A stretch of DNA of 30,659 nucleotides, taken from an uncultured Eubacteriales bacterium. GTDB lineage: Bacteria > Bacillota > Clostridia > Oscillospirales > CAG-382. Below the pieces are notes generated by a model, which was not told the DNA's origin, did no database searches, and saw nothing but the letters and a program-made list of their open reading frames with translations. Location: NCBI GenBank assembly GCA_934444645.1, contig CAKSCV010000030.1:1-30659 (forward strand), given 5' to 3'. The position numbers were made by a program, and so were the translations under genes. The stretch's first letter is position 1. Each line of letters starts with the position of its first letter. Shown here in pieces: positions 8,081 through 16,300 of this stretch.

Positions 8081-9594
8081 TTCGCCGCCCGTACCTTCGA
8101 CAGCGGCCGCGCGGCTTCATCAAGTACGTAGCACCGCAGAATGCCGTCGCCTGCAAGGCCGGTCAAATCAACTTCGGCTGATGCTCCGGCTGCGAGCGGT
8201 TCTGCAAGCACCTGAAAGCGTAACGGCTGTTTTCCGGAAAACAGCCCGCCGATCAGCGTATCCGTGCCGCCTGTGCCGGAAAAATCGGTCACGGTGACCG
8301 TTATGCCTCCATCGGTACGGCGGTCGATCGGCGAGAGAAACCGCGTGCTTCCGAGTTCCTGTGCCAGTGTTGTCAATAACGCACCGGCATCCAAGATTCC
8401 ATAGCCGAAGTAATCGTCGCGTTCGGCACCGTTCAAAACCGATTTGTCTGCCGTTTGTATCAGAAGCTCCTTGAAATGCGCCGGCGTCAGAGTTTTGTCC
8501 GCCGATTTTGCCAAAGCTGCTACCGCCGCCACATACGGCGCGGAAAACGACGTGCCGCTGACCATAGCGTAGCCGCCGCCGGCAGAGGTCGTTTCGATTG
8601 ACGAACCGGGTGCGGCGATGGTCACCTTGTCATTGTGCCGCGATGTGGAGGAAACGGCATAGCCGTTTGATGTCTGCGTGAGATTTGCGACGCTGATCAC
8701 GCCGTCGTAGCTTGCCGGATAGGCATACAGACTGCCTTTGACCGGGTCGTTTCCGTCATTTCCGGCGGCTGCCACCACGATGATGTTGCAGGCAAGCGCG
8801 TTCTTCACGGCTTGCTTGACCGTGCGGCTGGCCATGTCCGTGTCCGAATTATAGCCGAAGCTCATGCTGATGACATCCACGCCAAGCTCGATGGCACGGT
8901 TGATGGCTCCTGCCACATAGCTGTTCTTGAACTCGCTGGAACCTGCTACCTTCAGCGGCAGCACCTTGGCGCGATGCGCCGCGCCGACAACGCCTTTTGC
9001 GTTGGCAGCTGCACAAATAACGCCGGTCACCTTGGTTCCGTGACCGACCGTGTCGGTCAAATCGTCCGGATCGGCTGCTGTGACACTGTTCGGTTTGACA
9101 AAGTTGATGCCGGGCAGGAGGTTTTCCGCAAGATCCGTGTGTTCGTAAATGCCCGAATCGAGCACCGCCACCGTCACTTCGTTGCCGTAAAGGCCGAGAT
9201 TCCATGCCGCTTGAATGCCGGTTGCCGTATGCGCCCATTGCGAAGAAAACTTCGGATCCGCCCCATAATCGTAGCCATACAGCGTGACATAGTAGTCCGG
9301 CTCGCTGTACGACAGCAAGCCCTCCCTCTCAAACAACTCCACAAGCGCGTCATTTTCAACGGTGAACAGCGTCTCGCCGCCGTAAATCGGGTCAAGCGCG
9401 GCGGCAGGCTCTTCGCCGTCGTCGGCATACAGCACCGGGAGCGCATCCAACAGCTGCTTGGCACGCGCGGCAGCCGCATCATCCTTAAAGCAGACGATAT
9501 ATCCGTCATAGGCGGCATCTGCCGCTGCGGCAAACGAAAAAATACAAAAGCAAACGGTCAAAAACGCCGCTAAACGCATTCGGATCGGTTTCAT
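8065..9594 (-). CDS. Secreted subtilisin-like serine protease (S8 family)
   Basis: Exported endopeptidase of the S8 family. The 509-residue product has a signal peptide (positive MKPIRMR, hydrophobic 8-22, likely cleavage after AAAADA near 27). An inhibitor-like propeptide covers about 28-105 and the catalytic domain about 115-420. The catalytic triad is Asp146 (VAVLDSG), His185 (GHGTKV) and Ser349 (GTSFSAP), with oxyanion Asn279 (AAAGND). A beta-rich C-terminal domain of about 90 residues of unknown role follows. There is no cell-wall anchor or membrane tail, so it is probably released. The start has GGAGG (9601-9605 on the other strand) 6 bases before it. The C-terminal residues KQIEN are coded by an AT-rich repeat, so the original end may have been lost. 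Confidence 0.93.
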   Translation of the reverse strand: MKPIRMRLAAFLTVCFCIFSFAAAADAAYDGYIVCFKDDAAAARAKQLLDALPVLYADDGEEPAAALDPIYGGETLFTVENDALVELFEREGLLSYSEPDYYVTLYGYDYGADPKFSSQWAHTATGIQAAWNLGLYGNEVTVAVLDSGIYEHTDLAENLLPGINFVKPNSVTAADPDDLTDTVGHGTKVTGVICAAANAKGVVGAAHRAKVLPLKVAGSSEFKNSYVAGAINRAIELGVDVISMSFGYNSDTDMASRTVKQAVKNALACNIIVVAAAGNDGNDPVKGSLYAYPASYDGVISVANLTQTSNGYAVSSTSRHNDKVTIAAPGSSIETTSAGGGYAMVSGTSFSAPYVAAVAALAKSADKTLTPAHFKELLIQTADKSVLNGAERDDYFGYGILDAGALLTTLAQELGSTRFLSPIDRRTDGGITVTVTDFSGTGGTDTLIGGLFSGKQPLRFQVLAEPLAAGASAEVDLTGLAGDGILRCYVLDEAARPLSKVRAAKQIEN

Positions 9595-9683
9595 GGCGCA
9601 CCTCCGTGAAAAAACCGTGTATTTTCAAAGCGGTTTCGGATATTACAGCCCAAGCCGCTTGAATCGGGCAGTTCAATATAACC

Positions 9684-9712
9684 AGTATACCACAGTTTGA
9701 CTGTTTTTGCAA
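9684..9712 (-). promoter_or_regulatory. Promoter of the S8 protease gene
   Basis: On the minus strand TTGCAA (9707-9712) lies 17 bases before TATACT (9684-9689). The transcript would start near 9677, about 80 bases before the ATG. Confidence 0.75.
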
Positions 9713-9816
9713 GAGCTTCACGGACAAATCCGGCGGGAAAGGTTTTGCCGCGTGTTTGCCGCGCCTTTGCCGGGTGGCTTCGGAGAGCGTGCAAAGGCTT
9801 TTTAAGCCGTAAACGC

Positions 9817-9852
9817 ATAAAAGCACAGACTATGTGGTTTCATAGCCTGTGC
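9817..9852 (-). terminator. Terminator behind the 35-codon gene
   Basis: On the minus strand GCACAGGCTATG pairs with CATAGTCTGTGC (11 of 12 pairs plus one wobble) around a 6-base loop. TTTT follows directly. It lies about 46 bases after the stop of the small gene and separates it from the protease gene downstream. Confidence 0.8.
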
Positions 9853-9898
9853 CTGCACGGTTTATAACCGACTTATGCTTTTTGTTGCTTATTTTCGT

Positions 9899-10006
9899 TT
9901 ATTCATCAAACAGATTGGTGATGTCTATGATAACATCGCTGCCAACCATGATATCCATGGTTTCTGCTTTAACGAAATCTAACTCGGGAGAAACGTACTT
10001 TTTCAT
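9899..10006 (-). CDS. Small acidic peptide, 35 residues, function unknown
   Basis: A short frame with its own ribosome site and terminator. Translation begins MKKYVSPELDFVKAETMDIM, then runs VGSDVIIDITNLFDE to a TAA stop. AAAGGA lies 10 bases before the ATG. The product is acidic, has no cysteine and no membrane segment. A short MKKY-x-x-PEL start followed by an amphipathic leader-like half resembles many small Clostridial peptides, some of which are precursors of modified peptides; that link is only a resemblance. No maturase, radical SAM enzyme or cyclase gene is within the window. The subtilisin-like protease lies next door in the same direction but in a separate transcript. I judge it a real gene; its role is open. 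Confidence 0.65.
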   Translation of the reverse strand: MKKYVSPELDFVKAETMDIMVGSDVIIDITNLFDE

Positions 10007-10061
10007 AAAAACATAGTCCTTTCAATTAAAATGAATTCAATGGAAATGCGCAAGTTTTATG

Positions 10062-10118
10062 CTGATGTTTCCATCAGACACCGCGTGCAAAAGCTCTCTC
10101 TCCTTTTTTACTATTATA
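10062..10118 (-). promoter_or_regulatory. Probable promoter and leader hairpin of the 35-codon gene
   Basis: On the minus strand a perfect TATAAT (10113-10118) lies about 107 bases before the ATG at 10006, with only a weak -35 (ACATAT, 10136-10141). The leader holds a purine run AAAAAAGGAGAGAGAG and a hairpin CTGATG-GAAA-CATCAG (10062-10077) with a GNRA-type loop. Confidence 0.4.
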
Positions 10119-10245
10119 GCGGCTGTTTTTAATCGATATGTTGTGCAAATGTAAATTTTTTGTTATTTTACCGAGTTTCTTCTTTGCAGCGGCGGAAGAA
10201 CTTGAAAGAAGATACATTTTAACATAAACAGGTTACAAAAAGCCA

Positions 10246-10274
10246 TTGCCAAAATGACCGGAATCCACTACAAT
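10246..10274 (+). promoter_or_regulatory. Promoter of the GH4 gene
   Basis: TTGCCA (10246-10251) and TACAAT (10269-10274) with 17 bases between. A start near 10281 gives a leader of about 60 bases. No clear operator palindrome is seen. Confidence 0.75.
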
Positions 10275-10341
10275 ACAACTGTAAAAGCTGCGGCAGAATT
10301 TGCGAAAACAAACAAAAATTCAGTGTATAAGGAGATAAAGT

Positions 10342-11664
10342 ATGTTAAAAATCACTTTTATGGGAGCCGGAAGCACGGTATTTGCCAAAAACGTTCTCGG
10401 CGACACGCTGCTGACAGAGGCATTACGCGAATGCGAAATCGCCCTTTATGACATTGACAAGACGCGTTTGGAGGAATCCGAAATCGTCATCCGCGCCATC
10501 AACAAGAAATACAACGCCGATCGTGCCGTTATCAAGACCTATCTCGGCACGGAAAACCGCAAGGAAGCACTGAGAGGCGCACGCTTTGTCATCAACGCCA
10601 TTCAGGTCGGCTTATATGACCCTTGCACCATCCTTGATTTCGAAATCCCCAAAAAATACGGCCTGCGTCAGACCATTGCCGACACGCTGGGTATCGGCGG
10701 CATTTTTCGCGGCTTGCGCACGATTCACGTATTAAAGGACTTTGCGGCTGATATGCAGGAGGTCTGCCCGGAGGCATGGTTCCTCAACTACACAAATCCG
10801 ATGGCGATTTTGTCCGGCTATATGCAGCGGTATACCGGCGTGAAAACAGTCGGCCTGTGCCACAGCGTGCAGGGCTGCACGAGGGGCTTGTTCCGGAATT
10901 TGGGTATTCCCGAGCGGCATGACGCTATCGGAAGCGAGTTGATTGCCGGCATCAACCACATGGCATGGCTCTTAGAGGTCAAGGACAAGAACGGCAACGA
11001 TCTGTATCCCGAGATCCGCCGTCTTGCCAAAGAAAAGAACAAGGAAAAGCACAACGATATGGTGCGCTTCGACTATATCGACAAGCTCGGCTACTATTGC
11101 ACCGAATCGAGCGAGCACAATGCCGAATACAACTGCTTCTACATCAAGTCGCGCTATCCGGAGCTCATCGAAAAGTTTAATATTCCGCTTGACGAATATC
11201 CGAGACGCTGCGTCAACCAGATTGCGAACTGGGCAAAGCAGAAGGAAGAGCTTCTCGGCGGCGGTGATATTGAGCATACGCGCACGCATGAATACGGCTC
11301 GTATATTATGGAAGCCATGGTGACAAACAAACCGTACAAGATCGGCGGCAACGTGATTAACACCGGTCTTATCGATAACCTGCCGAGCGATGCGTGCGTG
11401 GAGGTTCCGTGTCTTGTGGACGGTTCGGGCGTCAATCCCACACACGTCGGACGGCTTCCGGTGCAGCTTGCGGCCATGAACATGACCAACATCAACTGCC
11501 AGCTTCTCACCATCGAAGCGGCGGTGACCGGCAAGAAAGAGCATATTTACCAAGCGGCGATGTTAGAGCCGCACACGGCGGCTGAGCTTTCGATCGACGA
11601 CATCATCAAGATGTGCGACGAGCTTTACGAAGCACACGAAAAAGCCGGCTATCCGATTTTTTAA
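10342..11664 (+). CDS. melA: GH4 family glycosidase, probable alpha-galactosidase (MelA-like)
   Basis: GH4 enzymes split glycosides by an oxidation-elimination route using NAD+ and a divalent metal, in the cytoplasm. The 440-residue product has the N-terminal dinucleotide-binding stretch FMGAGSTVFAKN (6-17), an Asp in ALYDID near 34, and NAIQVGLYD and DTLGIGGIFRGLR. NYTNPMAI follows, then CHSVQGC with likely metal ligands Cys173 and His206 (in INHMAW). A CHS triad is the pattern known for alpha-galactosidases of this family, as opposed to the CN/CD forms of phospho-beta-glucosidases and glucuronidases. AAGGAG lies 7 bases before the ATG. The gene stands alone between its own promoter and terminator, with no sugar transporter beside it. 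A different alpha-glycoside specificity is possible. Confidence 0.9.
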   Translation: MLKITFMGAGSTVFAKNVLGDTLLTEALRECEIALYDIDKTRLEESEIVIRAINKKYNADRAVIKTYLGTENRKEALRGARFVINAIQVGLYDPCTILDFEIPKKYGLRQTIADTLGIGGIFRGLRTIHVLKDFAADMQEVCPEAWFLNYTNPMAILSGYMQRYTGVKTVGLCHSVQGCTRGLFRNLGIPERHDAIGSELIAGINHMAWLLEVKDKNGNDLYPEIRRLAKEKNKEKHNDMVRFDYIDKLGYYCTESSEHNAEYNCFYIKSRYPELIEKFNIPLDEYPRRCVNQIANWAKQKEELLGGGDIEHTRTHEYGSYIMEAMVTNKPYKIGGNVINTGLIDNLPSDACVEVPCLVDGSGVNPTHVGRLPVQLAAMNMTNINCQLLTIEAAVTGKKEHIYQAAMLEPHTAAELSIDDIIKMCDELYEAHEKAGYPIF

Positions 11665-11681
11665 GCGTTCTGAAAACAAGA

Positions 11682-11721
11682 ACCCGACAACTGCCTTTGG
11701 CAGCTGTCGGGTCAGTTTTTT
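11682..11721 (+). terminator. Terminator of the GH4 gene
   Basis: ACCCGACAACTGCC (11682-11695) pairs with GGCAGCTGTCGGGT (11699-11712) with one mismatch around a TTT loop. Six T follow after CAG. It lies 17 bases after the stop. Confidence 0.88.
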
Positions 11722-11744
11722 ATATAGGCTTGCGTTTATCAGCG

Positions 11745-11891
11745 ACAACCCTTCCGGCGCACTTCGTGCGCCACCTTCCCTTACACAGGGAAGGCAATTG
11801 TCGCCGCGGTTGCTGTTGTAGACGCCGGTTGCGGCGCACTTTTCGGCTCACCCAGTAAAGGGAGCTGCCAGCTTGCTGACTGAGGGATTGT
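11745..11891. repeat. Short palindromic repeat (MITE-like), copy 3
   Basis: A full-length 147-bp relative of 7785-7936, with ends ACAACCCTTCC and GAGGGATTGT and inner hairpins GGCGCACTTCGTGCGCC and CTTCCCTTACACAGGGAAG. It shares the central GACGCCGGTTGCGG block with copy 1. It has no coding capacity. Confidence 0.72.
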
Positions 11892-11905
11892 GATGAATTC
11901 TCATC

Positions 11906-11938
11906 CACAACCCTTCCGTCACGCTTCGCACTTGCAGT
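11906..11938. repeat. Partial short palindromic repeat, copy 4
   Basis: Only the first end, CACAACCCTTCCGTCACGC and a few more bases, 14 bases after the full copy. The layout of one full copy plus one truncated head is the same as at 7785-8025. Confidence 0.5.
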
Positions 11939-11991
11939 GATAGACATCAGTTGTCGGGCCTTTTGCCGTCAAGCGAATTGGGAGAAACCGC

Positions 11992-13761
11992 TTAATGCTT
12001 TCCGCTTGTATCGAACTGGCTGTTGTACAGCGTGTGGTAAAAGCCGCCGGCGGCGAGAAGCTCTTCGTGTGTTCCCTTTTCGATGATTTTTCCGTCGCGC
12101 ATGACAAGAATCACCGACGCGGCGCGGATGGTCGAAAGGCGATGTGCCACAACAAAGCTGGTGCGTCCCTTCATCAGCTTATCAAATGCTTCTTGGATCT
12201 GCACCTCGGTGCGTGTGTCGATGTTGGAGGTCGCTTCGTCGAGAATGAGCATCGGCGGCAGGGCAAGCATCACGCGCGTAATGCAAAGCAATTGCTTTTG
12301 ACCTTGGCTGATGCTGTCCTCGTTCAAAACCGTATCAAACCCTTTCGGCAGACGGCGGATAAACTCGTAGCTGTGCGCCTCTTTGGCAGCACGGATCATG
12401 TCTTCTTCGGTGGCATCCGGCTTTCCGAAGCAAATGTTTTCACGCACCGTGCCGCGCTTGATCCAGGTGTCCTGCAGCACCATGCCGAAATTTTTGCGCA
12501 GCGCGTGCCGCGTAAGACTCCGGATAGGCTTGCCGTCAAGCAAGATCTCGCCGCTGTCCACATCGTAAAACCGCATGAGAAGATTGATAAAGGTGGTTTT
12601 GCCGCAGCCGGTCGGACCGACAATCGCCACGCGCATACCCGGCTCGACGTGCAGGTTGAAATCCTCGATGAGCTTTGCGTTTTTGTCATAGCTGAAGCAA
12701 ACATCGTGAATATCCGCTTCGCCGCGGACATTTTCCAACACGCCTGATTCCTCGGGAACCTCCTCCGGTGTTTCCAACAGCTCGAAAATGCGCGATGCAC
12801 ATGCAAGCGCATTCTGCATTTCCGTGATGACCGAGCTGATGTCGTTGAACGGCTTCATATACTGGTTGGCATAGGAAAGCAGCACCGAAAGACCGCCGAC
12901 CGTAAGACCGCCGCCCAAAATGATAAAGGTGCCCAAAAGCGCCACGCCTGCATAAATGATGTTGTTGACAAACCGCGTGGACGGGTTGGTGAGACTGCTG
13001 TAAAACACGGCCTTCAGGCTGCAATCGGCAAGCTCACGGTTGACCTTGGCAAACCGTGCCGAGGCCTTGTCCTCATAGCCGAACGAATGCACGATCTTCT
13101 GTCCGCCGATCATTTCTTCGATGAGAGCTGTCTGGCGGCCGCGCACCTCGCTTTGCTTGCGGAACATACGGAACGAACGCGAGGACACGAATTTCGCCAC
13201 AAAAAAGCTTAACGGCGTCAACAGCATCACAAGAAGCGAAGCCCAGACGTTTTTGGAAAACATGAATACAAGCGTCACGCCGATGGTCACCACACCCGAA
13301 AACAGCTGCGTAAAGCCGAGTAACAGTCCGTCGGACAGGGTTGATGTGTCGGCGATCACACGGCTGACAATATCGCCCGTGCTGTGGGAATCAAGATAGG
13401 AGAGCGGCAGCCTTTGCAGGCGCTTGATGGCGGCAAGGCGCAGATCCTCCACCACACGGTAGGTCATGTGATTGTTGACCAGATTCATGATATAGGCTGC
13501 AAGCGCCGAAACGGCGGCGGCGATCACAATGCGCAAAAGCGTTCCGCCGACCATGTTGAAATCGACTGCTCCTTCGGCAATAATGCCGTCAATGGCAGAG
13601 CCGAATAAAATCGGCACATAGAGCTGCAATACCACCGAAAGAGCTGCAAGAACAATGCTTGCCGCCAATAACAGACGGTATTTTGCCACCTGTGCAAGCA
13701 GCTTTGCGAGCGTGTTCTTGTTTTCACGGAGACTTTTCTTCGGCTTATCGGTTTTCTTCAT
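11992..13761 (-). CDS. ABC exporter subunit with intact catalytic residues (heterodimer, second gene)
   Basis: Half of a heterodimeric ABC exporter of the LmrCD/BmrCD/TM287-288 type; substrates of such pumps are drugs, lipids or peptides. The 589-residue product has six membrane helices (about 25-320) and an ATPase domain (about 345-589). Walker A is GPTGCGKT (382-389), the Q-loop VLQDTW and Walker B MLILDE (504-509) with catalytic Glu509; the switch is His540 in VAHRLS. The signature is degenerate, SISQGQKQ (483-490), in place of LSGGQ. The start at 13761 is chosen for its AGGAG site 10 bases upstream and its good N-terminus. It overlaps the end of the partner gene by 17 bases, so the two are translationally linked. 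No clear terminator follows. Confidence 0.93.
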   Translation of the reverse strand: MKKTDKPKKSLRENKNTLAKLLAQVAKYRLLLAASIVLAALSVVLQLYVPILFGSAIDGIIAEGAVDFNMVGGTLLRIVIAAAVSALAAYIMNLVNNHMTYRVVEDLRLAAIKRLQRLPLSYLDSHSTGDIVSRVIADTSTLSDGLLLGFTQLFSGVVTIGVTLVFMFSKNVWASLLVMLLTPLSFFVAKFVSSRSFRMFRKQSEVRGRQTALIEEMIGGQKIVHSFGYEDKASARFAKVNRELADCSLKAVFYSSLTNPSTRFVNNIIYAGVALLGTFIILGGGLTVGGLSVLLSYANQYMKPFNDISSVITEMQNALACASRIFELLETPEEVPEESGVLENVRGEADIHDVCFSYDKNAKLIEDFNLHVEPGMRVAIVGPTGCGKTTFINLLMRFYDVDSGEILLDGKPIRSLTRHALRKNFGMVLQDTWIKRGTVRENICFGKPDATEEDMIRAAKEAHSYEFIRRLPKGFDTVLNEDSISQGQKQLLCITRVMLALPPMLILDEATSNIDTRTEVQIQEAFDKLMKGRTSFVVAHRLSTIRAASVILVMRDGKIIEKGTHEELLAAGGFYHTLYNSQFDTSGKH

Positions 13762-15535
13762 GACCGTCACGCTCCTTTCCGTTTGCCGCGTCCTTGGCAA
13801 AAGCAGCCCGTTCCTCCGGGAATTGCGAGAAATAGATCTCGCGGTAGGTTTCGCATTCCCGCATCAAGGCTTCGTGCGTGCCGCTGCCGGCCAAATGACC
13901 GTTGTCAAGCACTAAAATGCGGTCGGCTTCCCGGATGCCGGCAATGCGCTGGGACACCAAAAAGGTGGTGACGCCCGAAAGCGAAGCAATCGCCTTTCGC
14001 AGAGCCGCATCGGTGGCATAGTCGAGCGCGCTGGAGCTGTCGTCCAAAATCAAAATTTCGGGATGCTTGACAAGCGTCCGTGCAATCGAAAGCCGCTGCT
14101 TTTGACCGCCGGACAGGTTGCCGCCGTTTTGCTCAAGCTTGAAATCGAGTTTCCCCGGTTTTGCTTCAACCACGGCTTTGGCTTGGGCGATTTCGAGTGC
14201 TTTCCAAAGTGCATCGTCGTCGGCGGTCTCATCGCCCCACAGCAGGTTTTCACGGACGGTTCCCTTAAACAGCCGGGAACGTTGGGCGACCGTGCCGACC
14301 TTGCCGCAGAGATCCTCGCGCGTATAGTCGCGCACATCGATGCCGTCAATGCAAACGCTTCCTTCCGAAACGTCATAATCGCGTGCGATGAGGCTTACAA
14401 GCGTCGATTTGCCGCTGCCCGTACCGCCGATAATACCGACGGTCTGTCCTTTTACGGCAGCAAACGAGATATCGGTAAGGCTTGGCGCGCCGGCGTTTTG
14501 ATAGGTAAAGGTGACATGATCAAAAACCACGGCATTATTCGTGTCGGAGGTGTTAGCTGCCGTCGAAGCCGGATAGGTCATTGCAGGCTTTTCGTCCAAC
14601 ACCGCCGCCACGCGTTCGCCGCAGGCAATGGATTTGTTGAGCGTGATGATGAGGGAGGCTAATTTGACAAGCTCCACGATCATCTGAAGCATATAGTTGT
14701 ACAGCGCGACCGTTTGGCCTTGCTGCATATGGCCGAGGTTGACCTGAATGGCTGAGGTGTGAATGAGTGCCACGGCGGCAAGATTGATGAGTACATAGGT
14801 GACCGGATTGAGAAGTGCCGAAAGACGGCCGACAAATTCGTTTAAATGCGTTAAAGCGCGGTTGCTTTGCTCAAATTCCTCAACCGACTGCTGTTCGCGG
14901 CAGAACGCGCGGATAACGCGCACGCCGGTTAAATTCTCACGCGTTAATCCGGTTACTTTATCAAGACCTGTCTGCGCCTTGCGGAAAAGCGGAATGCTCA
15001 CCGACATGATGAAAAGAATGACGGCAAACAGGATCGGAATGGTCACGGCAAAAACAAGCGCACACCGCACGTTGACGGTAAAGGCCATAACCATCGAGCC
15101 GAGAACGATGAACGGGCTGCGGATGAGAAGCCGCAGAGCCATGTTCAAGCCGTTCTGCACTTGGTTGACATCGTCGGAAAGCCGCGTGATGAGTGTGTCC
15201 GTGCCGAGTGTGTCGAGGGACGAAAACGAGAGGCTTTGAATGTGGTCGAACAGCTTTGCGCGCAGATCGGCAGCAAAGCCGACGCTGGCCTTGGCGGCAA
15301 AGAACTGAGCCGTGACGGTGCAGGTAAGACCCACGGCCGCCATGACAAGAAGCAAAAAGAAGCACCGCAGGATATACGGCTTGTCGCCTTTTGCAACGCC
15401 GATATCGATCATTTGCGCCACTACCACCGGGACAAGAAGATCAAATACGACCTCTAAAAATTTGAAGGTCGGCGCAAGAACACTGTCTTTGGTGTGTGCT
15501 TTTAAGATCGGCGAAAGGCTTTTGAGTTTTTTCAA
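13745..15535 (-). CDS. ABC exporter subunit with degenerate ATP site (heterodimer, first gene)
   Basis: Partner half of the exporter. The 596-residue product has six membrane helices (about 20-310) and an ATPase domain (about 335-575). Walker A is GGTGSGKST (370-378) and the signature a canonical LSGGQ (474-478). The Walker B acid is Asp499 (ILILDD), not Glu, and the switch residue is Gln529 (LVSQR), not His. Together with the SQGQ signature of the partner this makes one degenerate and one normal site. The open frame runs upstream to 16105, but that part has no ribosome site. The likely start is a TTG at 15535 with GGAGGG 6 bases before it, giving the normal family length and the N-terminus (M)KKLKSLSPIL. 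It has its own promoter. Confidence 0.9.
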   Translation of the reverse strand: MKKLKSLSPILKAHTKDSVLAPTFKFLEVVFDLLVPVVVAQMIDIGVAKGDKPYILRCFFLLLVMAAVGLTCTVTAQFFAAKASVGFAADLRAKLFDHIQSLSFSSLDTLGTDTLITRLSDDVNQVQNGLNMALRLLIRSPFIVLGSMVMAFTVNVRCALVFAVTIPILFAVILFIMSVSIPLFRKAQTGLDKVTGLTRENLTGVRVIRAFCREQQSVEEFEQSNRALTHLNEFVGRLSALLNPVTYVLINLAAVALIHTSAIQVNLGHMQQGQTVALYNYMLQMIVELVKLASLIITLNKSIACGERVAAVLDEKPAMTYPASTAANTSDTNNAVVFDHVTFTYQNAGAPSLTDISFAAVKGQTVGIIGGTGSGKSTLVSLIARDYDVSEGSVCIDGIDVRDYTREDLCGKVGTVAQRSRLFKGTVRENLLWGDETADDDALWKALEIAQAKAVVEAKPGKLDFKLEQNGGNLSGGQKQRLSIARTLVKHPEILILDDSSSALDYATDAALRKAIASLSGVTTFLVSQRIAGIREADRILVLDNGHLAGSGTHEALMRECETYREIYFSQFPEERAAFAKDAANGKERDGHEENR

Positions 15536-15570
15536 AGAAATCCCTCCGTGAATTGTAATCTTTTCCCTAT

Positions 15571-15599
15571 AGTATACCCGATTTTTCACCGGTTGTAAA
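15571..15599 (-). promoter_or_regulatory. Promoter of the ABC exporter operon
   Basis: On the minus strand TTTACA (15594-15599) and TATACT (15571-15576) with 17 bases between. The transcript starts about 30 bases before the TTG start, a short leader without visible regulator site. Confidence 0.8.
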
Positions 15600-15722
15600 G
15601 AGGTGTTTTCCGCGAAATTGTCAACAATGTGTAACGATGGAAAAAAACGGGTATTTTCCGAAAAAATCCGCATAGCATAGTAACGGCCATGAATGAAATG
15701 TTTACGGGAAAGGAATGGGGAT

Positions 15723-16145
15723 ATGTCAGCCAAACGAAAAAAGAGAGAAACGGGGATGCCGCTTGTAAAAGCGCTTGCCATGGGAACCTTGACGGGAAGC
15801 CTTGTATGGATCGGGCTGCTGATTGCATTATCGTTACTCATTGTGCGCAGAAGTGAACCGGAAAAGCTGATTTTGCCGTGTGTATTTCTTCTTGCGGCGT
15901 GTGCGGCGGTGAGTGCCGGAGCAGTCTGTTCGCGCTTTGCCGCGTGCGGCGTTTTGGTGTCGGGACTTGCTGCGGGCGGTATTTTGCTTGGCGTTGTGTG
16001 GGCGTTGTCGCTGGTGCTTGCCTTTGGTGCCGGCGGCAGTGCTTCGCCATTGCTCAAGGTGCTTTTATGTGCGGAATTTCCGTTATTTGCAACGATCGGT
16101 GCCAAGCTTGCCGCCGGGAAGCCGGCTGCGAAGCGGCGCCGCTAA
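15723..16145 (+). CDS. Small four-helix membrane protein, TIGR04086-like
   Basis: A 140-residue product with a basic N-terminus (SAKRKKRE), about four hydrophobic segments (near 14-41, 46-66, 70-98, 103-124) and a basic end (KPAAKRRR). Length, four helices and position of charges fit the TIGR04086/YrzE-like membrane proteins of Firmicutes, whose role is unknown; the match is by pattern only. The start at 15723 is preferred to the in-frame ATG at 15693 because AAAGGA lies 8 bases before it and the basic start fits. It is divergent from the exporter operon, and the two 5' ends are about 190 bases apart. No convincing promoter could be picked. Confidence 0.7.
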   Translation: MSAKRKKRETGMPLVKALAMGTLTGSLVWIGLLIALSLLIVRRSEPEKLILPCVFLLAACAAVSAGAVCSRFAACGVLVSGLAAGGILLGVVWALSLVLAFGAGGSASPLLKVLLCAEFPLFATIGAKLAAGKPAAKRRR

Positions 16146-16300
16146 AGCGCGCAGGCTTTGCCCGCACCTTACAAGGCAGCCGCAGGCTGGCAATGAATGA
16201 AGCCGCTTGCGGCGAAAAATGTTGCGGCAGCAACATGACACCGCCGAAAGGCGGAAAAGTTTTTTGCCCTCCTTTTTGTACTTTACAAAAAGGAGGAAAA
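16146..16300. other. Hairpin cluster between the membrane-protein gene and repeat copy B
   Basis: Non-coding. Consecutive palindromes include GCCGCTTGCGGC, ATGTTGCGGCAGCAACAT, CCGCCGAAAGGCGG (16241-16254, followed after AAAAG by six T, the best terminator candidate for the gene upstream), and CCTCCTTTTTGTA-CTT-TACAAAAAGGAGG (16268-16296). The last is followed by A on this strand, so it could end transcripts from the other strand. Confidence 0.5.

Noticed and set aside
15536..16105. 190-codon N-terminal extension of the first exporter subunit
   Set aside because: The extension crosses the promoter and the divergent membrane-protein gene, shows no family similarity, and a TTG with GGAGGG gives the normal length.
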